Source: Pterobdella sp. o SKG-2022 (taxonomy: Eukaryota; Annelida; Clitellata; Hirudinida; Piscicolidae). From it: a stretch of DNA of 64,000 nt. Below, one piece after another: positions 58,807 to 64,000 of the stretch. Below the pieces are notes generated by a model. That model worked only from the letters and a program-made list of their open reading frames with translations, made no database searches and had not been told where the DNA came from. The stretch spans positions 7,848,079-7,912,078 of the forward strand of contig OZ038321.1 of assembly GCA_964035795.1 (NCBI GenBank), in the 5' to 3' direction. Each line of letters starts with the position of its first letter. Position 1 is the stretch's first letter. The position numbers were made by a program, and so were the translations under genes.

Positions 58807-58895
58807 TTACTCTGTGTGTGTGCTATAAAATTTGGTTGATTCGTATTCTAGTTATTATCATTAGTTACTCTGATTAGTGAAGTGCTTCCATCTTG
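58793..58895. other. short unique spacer between gap and LINE fragment C
   Basis: This holds about 100 bp of unique AT-rich sequence. On the minus strand it contains a pyrimidine-poor but AG-ended string (ttttatag, about 58829 to 58822), followed by a short CA run and then an ATG at 58806 that directly follows TAA. On the plus strand there is a TATAAAA-like string at about 58824. None is convincing as a promoter or splice site on its own. Confidence 0.4.
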
Positions 58896-59402
58896 TTAAT
58901 AAAAGTCTATTTGTTCAGTTGCGAACTCACACACAATACAAGATACAACAGTTTTCATGTTGTTTTTTATTTGTGTGTGAGAGGTAGTCTGGGTGGAGGA
59001 GGGTATGTTTAGGATGTAGTTGATGTTGTTGTTGAATGTGGATTGTTTTTTGTATCTGGGGTGGGCTTCTTGTGTGGTGAGTGGGTGTAAGGGATGAGTG
59101 GGGTGGGAAGCTTTTTGTGTGAGTTGTGACGCGTGAAGTTTGAGATGGTTTTGGAGTGGGAGGATTTTTGTCTCTGAGTGCAGGTGTTGGGTGTTGGTGT
59201 TTAGGGTGTAGCCAGTGATTGTTCTCAAGGCTGCGTTCTGGATTTTTCGGAATTTGTTGAGAAAGGTGGATGAGATGATGGGTGACCAGATGGTGTTGGC
59301 GTATTCGATGATGGGAAGGAGTAGTGTTTTGTATGTGGTGATGAGTGTTTCTTTGCTTTTTCCCCAGTGTGTCGATGTGAGGAGTTTTAAAAGATTTTTT
59401 GA
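58896..59402 (-). pseudogene. LINE fragment C: post-RT region of a Jockey/I-like non-LTR element
   Basis: The minus strand is open for about 168 codons, ending in TAA at 58898-58896. It shows the conserved block that follows the RT palm/thumb in Jockey-, I- and CR1-like elements: LKLLTSTHWGKSKETL, TTYKTLLLPIIEYANTIWSP, then KIQNAALRTITGYTL and HLHSETKILPLQNHLKL. The upstream RT and endonuclease are absent, because the frame starts at the join with LINE copy B near 59400. The downstream end also looks truncated: family members continue well past the KNNMKT region, while here an unrelated-looking tail leads to the stop. Base composition is clearly more GC-rich than the neighbours, and the frame has no internal stop, which fits a younger or different-source piece. 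The clade assignment is from memory of family motifs, so treat it as approximate. Confidence 0.8.
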
Positions 59403-60643
59403 GGCTTCAAGAATTTTACAGCTTCAAACATTTTTGTGTCATCAGGGGCTTTTTCAATTTCTAGAAGTTGACTATCCAGCCATCTTTTATAATGGATTTT
59501 TGCACTTTTTTTGAGAGCTCTTATTTCATTTTTCTTTTTATCTTTTAATTTTATGTATTGATCAGAGTTTTTCATAAGAGATCTCATTTTTAACCATGTG
59601 ACTTTTTGTTGGATAGACATAGCTGCTAGATCTGGATGATTACTCCATGGTTTTAATTTTGTTTGTTTTTTGGGAAAGCATCGCTTTGCAATTTTTCTTA
59701 TGCAGTAAAAAATTTTCTGAACAGATTGGAAATTGTTGTTCTTGGCTAGAAGTTCAGAGGTTTTATACATGTAAGTTTTTTGGTGTTTGCTATCACTTAG
59801 TAGTTGTTAGTTTTTTGTTTTTGGTATTAAATATTTTTGATATGGCTTTGTATTTATTATGGTTGTTTTGACTAACTTATAGTATGAAAAAGTTTGCATG
59901 CCATTGTATGACCTTGCTGATATTAGTCTCCATTTATGTTTTTCTGAAATTATTATAGTCTATTGTGTTATAGATAGGTTTCAACTTAGTATCCACTTTT
60001 TTGGTGCCTTCCCAAGTTGTGATATGTTTAGCTTTTTGCTTGAAAGTAGTGTTTGCTGCAAATAAATTGTATTCTGAAAGAACTTGTTTGAGGTAAAATC
60101 CATTTGAGTTGATACTTCCTAAGCCATATTTTCCCACAACCTTATCTGTACTACTCCCAAGTTTGGAGTTGAAATCACCAAGCACAATAAGAGTATGATT
60201 TTCTGTTGAGAGTCAATGGTATTTTGAAGTTGTTCAATGAATTACAATTCTTCTTTTTCATCTATTGTGGTTCTTGCTTGTGTTGGGCCATATACTCCCC
60301 CAATTGCATATTTTTCTTCTTTTATTTTTGCAATGAAACTTAAAGTTCTTTTAGATACTTGCATGAGCTTGCTTGTTTCTGTGTTTTTTTTGTGTATTAT
60401 TCCAAAACCACAATGCCTGTTTGCTGATTTTAAAAGCCTTAGTATTTTGTTTCCTCTATCGATTGTAATATCGTCAGTTATTTTTGTTTTTTAGATAAAG
60501 AGAAGGTCGATTTTATAATTCTCAAAGTCTCGAAAAAGGCTTCCTCTTTTGGTTTCTGATGTTAAGCCACGTACATTGAAAGTTGCAAACGCTGTTGTTT
60601 CGCCAGTGCTCTTCTTAATTCTTTTTGTTTTATTAGAATTCAT
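59387..60643 (-). pseudogene. LINE copy B: AP-like endonuclease plus linker, broken
   Basis: A start is plausible at ATG 60643 (MNSNKTK). The frame then shows the endonuclease/exonuclease/phosphatase-fold landmarks of APE-type non-LTR elements: FATFNVRGL and FRDFENYKIDLLFI, then a TAA (60493-60491) where family members have Gln of IQETK, GFGIIHKK, and VYGPTQ. A second TAA lies at 60244-60242. After a frameshift near 60200 come LGDFNSK (about 60179), VGKYGLG, NTTFK, TTW and the IDY of YNTIDY (59963-59955). After another shift near 59954 come ISARSYNGM and FSYYKLV, where the catalytic SDH motif would be SYY (59887-59879). A third TAA is at 59809-59807. The rest (59770-59387) is the basic linker with KPWSNHPDL and DDTKMFEAVKFLKP. 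No RT follows, because the piece ends at about 59400 against fragment C. It cannot encode active protein as it stands. Confidence 0.85.
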
Positions 60644-61173
60644 ATTTCTTTATTCTTATTTTTTTTGAGATTTTCCTTTAAGATAGGTGATCAACCTTTC
60701 AGCAAAATGAATTTGATGAAAAATTCAGATCGACGGGGCCAAATACGACTTGGATCTTTAAATTGTTTTTCGATTTATTCTAAAACATTTATAATAAAAA
60801 TCCTTTAAAATATGATAAACAAGCGACTAGAAATAAACTGTTTGTAATGATGAATATACACATGTGAAAAAGTTTATTTTCATCTTGTTGAATTTATTCT
60901 CCATGAATTTTTTTCACTAGCATGTTTTTTTGACCCAAAAGTGCCTATCTTGCCAGGAAGAAGTTGCTCTTACAAAACTCATCTGAACATCGTCTCAACA
61001 CACGTGATACTTCGTGAACACAAAAATATGGGGTAAAAGATCGTCGTAATTTTTTCAAAAATTCTTGATTGTAAACTAGTTTCATAAAACAGATTAATTG
61101 AAATGACAAAATTGAATTTAAAATCGTTTTCAAATGTAGTTTCAAATTATATGAAGAGCATGAAGACCGACAA
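60644..61173. other. AT-rich spacer between LINE copies A and B, no gene seen
   Basis: This is about 530 bp of AT-rich sequence between the tail of copy A and the start of copy B. The part next to 60643 could be 5' leader of copy B. I see no convincing reading frame; a 66-codon minus frame here has no recognisable motif. Confidence 0.6.
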
Positions 61174-61189
61174 ATATATATATATATAT
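61174..61189. repeat. (AT)8 microsatellite at the 3' end of LINE copy A
   Basis: Eight AT dinucleotides lie about 40 bp beyond the final stop of LINE copy A. Several LINE clades end in short tandem repeats instead of poly(A), so this may be the element's own tail. A chance AT run in AT-rich DNA is also possible. Confidence 0.8.
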
Positions 61190-62940
61190 TAAGAGTTCAC
61201 GAAGAGAATCAAATTTATTCAATCTTCTTTTTATTCGTGCACCCATAGCAGGCTCTCCTCCAGCTTCCAGCGTTTTCTGTTTTGAGCCAATTCAATTGCT
61301 TCGTTGAGTGTGAGCTTACGGCTTTTTAGGTCCCTTTTGAGGGTTATTAGGAGATTGGTGCTTGGTCTTCCTCTTTTTGTGTTTTTGAAGGTAAGCATTC
61401 TATTATAGCTCTTTTTGCTGAAATTTGGTCATTCATTCGAAGAATGTGGCCTAATATTTGCCAGTGTCTTTAGGCTACTATTTGAGACGCTGGTTCTGCC
61501 AAAGTGTTGACTTTTTCTGGGAACATACGGTTGAGCCAGAAGATACCGCACGCTTGTCGGATCATTCTTCTGTTGAAGGAAGCTATTGACTGTTCCATTC
61601 CTTTGTCCATTTCCCCAGTGCGTAAGCGCATAATGCTTTGCACGTAAGCATTGTATATTCTCATCTTTTTTCTTGAAATCATGGAGCTCCAAATCTTACT
61701 TAGCTTGGCCATCGCTGCAATCGAAATGGTTTTTCTTTTCTTCCATTCTTCTCTTGTTTTAAGTAACATGCCTAACTTTTTGCAACTCTTCCATGCATCG
61801 TTGTTTCTTTCTATTATTAAGACTTTTGTTTTGTCATTGTTCATGTGCAGATTCCATTTTTTCAAAACTTTCTCTACTTCTGTGAGATCTATGCCTTTTT
61901 TGCTTAAAAGATCCACGTCGTCTGCGTAAGAAATGTCTTGCGCACTGGTTTTAATTCCGACCTTTTTGATAACTATTTCCAGGTACAACGTGAACATGAC
62001 AAGACTTAAACCATTGCCTTGAGGAATGCCTATTTTGGTGAAAAAGTTTGGTCCTTCTTCAAAATTGTTTGCTTTCACTTTCAATTCAGTTTAAGTGAGA
62101 AGAAAATCAATGAGCTTTGCATTTTGAGGATTGAGAATACCTTTCACTATTCCCATTAACTTCTCTCTGTCTATTGTATCAAATGCGCTTGACATATCTA
62201 TTCCTTGTATTGATAATTTTTCTTGAGAGCTTATTGATTTTGCTATATATAACCTTAGAGTTTACACTACATTTTCTATTGACCTACCTTTTCTGTAGGC
62301 TGCTTAGCTGGGTGAAATGTATTATTCTATTGCAGATCTTGTTCTCTCTAGAGTGATGGTTTATATTATTATCCGTATTATTGATAGAAATATGAATGGT
62401 TTATGTGTTGTTAATTTTATTTTTGTTTGTTGGGTTTTTGGATTATTTTTTATAGTATCATTCAAAATATCAGTGAGTTGTTTTATTGTTATTATATTGA
62501 GTCTTTTCATAATTTCTGTTACCAATTTATCATAACCTGATGACTTGTTGTTCTTGAGTTTGTTGATAGCATCTATGATTTCTTTGTTTGTGATGTTGAC
62601 TTTAATTGAGATTTTTGATGGGTTTTCCAATAAAGATTTAGTTGTAATTAATTTTTTGGTGGATTTTTTCTTGATAAAATTTGGTCAGATCTTGTTGTGT
62701 GTAGAGTGGTAGAGTTTTTGTGTGTATATTGTCAATTTTGAGTGGTTTTATGGCTTTGTACATTTTTGTGTTGTGATTGCTATTTCCAATTTCTATCAAT
62801 TGTTCTTTTGTAATTTGCAAATTATTATAAAAGTATTTCTTGTTAATTTTTTTTGTAGTTCATTTCTCTCTTTTTTCAGTTTTTGATGCTTGTTTCAGAC
62901 TACAATATTTGATTTTATTTCTTGTTTTATTCATCAGAAT
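61190..62940 (-). pseudogene. LINE copy A: linker, reverse transcriptase and C-terminal tail, broken
   Basis: Reading from about 62936, a basic linker with NTKMYKAIKPLK is homologous to the linker of copy B. RT fingers follow at 62630-62361 (DAINKLKNNKSSGYDKL). In the same frame come YISPS-stop-AAYRKGRS (about 62321-62283), motif A GIDMSSAFDTI (62204-62172), GIPQGNGLS (62030-62004) and catalytic YADD (61928-61917). Then come WKSCKKLGMLL, HWQILGHILRM and, after a frameshift near 61383, KRGRPSTNLL and AQNRKRWKL, with the end at TAA 61233-61231. In-frame stops: TGA 62862-62860; TAA at 62363, 62324, 62306, 62264, 62093 and 61472 (first base, minus strand). There is a further frameshift near 62650. 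The endonuclease domain is missing, so the copy is 5'-truncated as LINE insertions often are. The RT identification is firm; the clade is not assigned. Confidence 0.9.
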
Positions 62941-64000
62941 TTATTTTATTGCTTCATGATTTTGTTTTTCAAAGCTGATTAATAAATTATTTTTGAAAAT
63001 TATGCAAAACTTGACAAAATTGATATCAAATTTCAATAAAATCATCAAAACAAAATATACCAATAATAAAAAGAATATATTACATTGGGTCTTCAAAATT
63101 CCAAGCTCCTCACTATTCTTCGCAAAATTCTACCGCAGATTTCAAAAATAATTGATTAACTATTTTATTGAATTATCAAAAAAATAGCATGTAAATAGAA
63201 ATTTTTTGAAAAGGAATTGTGTAAAGTGAATTCTTATTTTTCAATTAAAATCGAATGAGTATTTTGATGTAGGTAGTTATATGTTATCAACAAGGAAAAC
63301 TAGCGTGAAAGTATGAATTAGAATAATGATGAAATAATAGGTTAAAAAAATAAGATATTCTCCCATAGTAAAGTATATAGCATAAAAAAATGGTACAAAA
63401 AATATCAAGATTTTAGATATTTTGTGTCCTATTTTTGTATATATCAATAAAATAATTAACAGATTGTAATTGATATTTTTGTAAAAAAAATAAAATAAAA
63501 AATATTTGAAAAAAAATGATTGGAATAAATAATGAATAAATATTGTTTGAATCATTTATCCGTAAATATTCAAAGTGGTATCAACGCTGAAGCTTAGAAA
63601 AGGACCATTTCGGATTGTATATTTCAGGCGATAACTCATTCAGCAAAGTTTTTTGGATATCTATTAATACTTTATAAGCATTTGTTCAGATAAGCCTTTA
63701 CTTTTTTGGGAATTTTCAACAACCTTAGCATCTTCTATACTAATGTGTTCGTCTTTTGATGGACTATTGTATCTTCTTCGTTATTAAACATAGCTAAAAA
63801 TCATTATAGAAATTTTGATAACTCGTTGTAATTTTAGTTTTTTAATTGTAAAATGGGCAATCTATAATTTTTTATTTTCATATTCTTTCTCAAGTTTGGT
63901 GACAATGTTTGACAGCTGAGTCTCAAAAGCTCTGTAAATTCAGTTCCTGATTCTGCGAAAGCTAATTTACTGATCACATGGCACTATCAGTGGTAACTGC
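62941..64000. other. AT-rich sequence without recognisable genes
   Basis: About 1.06 kb of AT-rich sequence with many short A and T runs. A 92-codon minus frame (63555-63277) is hydrophobic and rich in Phe, Ile, Leu and Tyr, as expected from AT-rich DNA by chance. I see no repeat, RNA gene or coding motif. Confidence 0.6.

Noticed and set aside
1..58592. CRISPR-like array
   Set aside because: Units are directly adjacent with no unique spacers, the period is 159 bp, and the context is eukaryotic with LINE remnants.
58584..58796. 70-codon frame across the gap
   Set aside because: It consists almost entirely of undetermined bases.
26207..58828. Plus-strand open frame of more than 10,800 codons, Val-rich
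   Set aside because: It is the antisense of ACN Thr codons (reverse complement gives GTN Val in the shifted register). The translation is extremely hydrophobic with no soluble or membrane-protein pattern, and the common double variant would put Glu into it. Treated as a shadow of the minus frame.
58822..58830. TATA-box-like string on the plus strand
   Set aside because: No plus-strand gene follows it, only antisense of LINE remnants.
59215..59514. Plus-strand 99-codon frame
   Set aside because: It lies opposite LINE fragment C and the end of copy B, both of which show recognisable minus-strand protein motifs.
61429..61692. Minus-strand 87-codon frame
   Set aside because: It overlaps the reverse transcriptase tail in another frame; the RT frame carries the family motifs.
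61651..61929. Plus-strand 92-codon hydrophobic frame
   Set aside because: It is antisense to the conserved reverse transcriptase frame of LINE copy A.
59807..62862. Possible nuclear genetic-code change with TAA read as Gln
   Set aside because: Nine of ten in-frame stops found in LINE copies A and B are TAA, and two sit where Gln is expected (SPSQAAYR, IQETK). But one is TGA, other TAA sites do not fit Gln, both copies have frameshifts as well, and AT-rich decay favours TAA. Ordinary pseudogene decay explains it.
63277..63555. Minus-strand 92-codon hydrophobic frame resembling a membrane protein
   Set aside because: Its Phe/Ile/Leu/Tyr content is what AT-rich DNA gives by chance; no motif, start context or neighbour supports it.

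Overview
The window looks like AT-rich animal (invertebrate-type) nuclear DNA. The evidence is degenerate non-LTR retrotransposons, a very large tandem array that encodes Thr/Ser-rich protein, and no sign of prokaryotic gene organisation. I cannot name the phylum from the sequence.

Positions 1-58592 (91.5% of the window) are one continuous tandem array with a 159-bp unit, about 368.5 copies, running off the left edge. On the minus strand the unit is an open 53-codon block: 27 Thr, 5 Ser, 2 Pro, no Cys, Gly, Asn, Asp or aromatic residue. It reads as a mucin-like repeat. One frame stays open from the gap at 58592 down to 26116, about 10,800 codons without an intron or stop. A one-base insertion near 26220 and a one-base deletion near 26067, one unit apart, then put a single unit out of frame. 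The Thr-rich frame resumes and stays open to position 1. If the indel pair is an assembly error, the open frame in the window alone exceeds 19,000 codons, with both gene ends outside or in the gap. The plus strand is also open, but its Val-rich translation is what the antisense of Thr codons gives. Within the array, diagnostic substitutions show nested higher-order blocks of 2, 4-5, 6, 10 and 11 units, a core of about 24 apparently identical units (17.6-21.5 kb), and a pocket of the most diverged units (23.9-24.55 kb) in mid-array.

Positions 58593-58792 are exactly 200 N, a conventional scaffold-gap length, so the right edge of the array and the presumed 5' end of the gene are not resolved.

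Positions 58793-64000 are single-copy-looking AT-rich DNA holding three broken LINE pieces, all on the minus strand. Copy A (about 62940 to 61174) has a linker, a full reverse transcriptase with YADD, and a C-terminal tail. Copy B (about 60643 to 59400) has an endonuclease domain and a linker. Fragment C (about 59402 to 58896) is the post-RT part of a different LINE lineage, joined directly to the end of B. A and B carry in-frame stops and frameshifts. C stays open but is truncated at both ends. The rest of this part shows no gene. No functional link between the LINE remnants and the mucin-like array is evident beyond adjacency.
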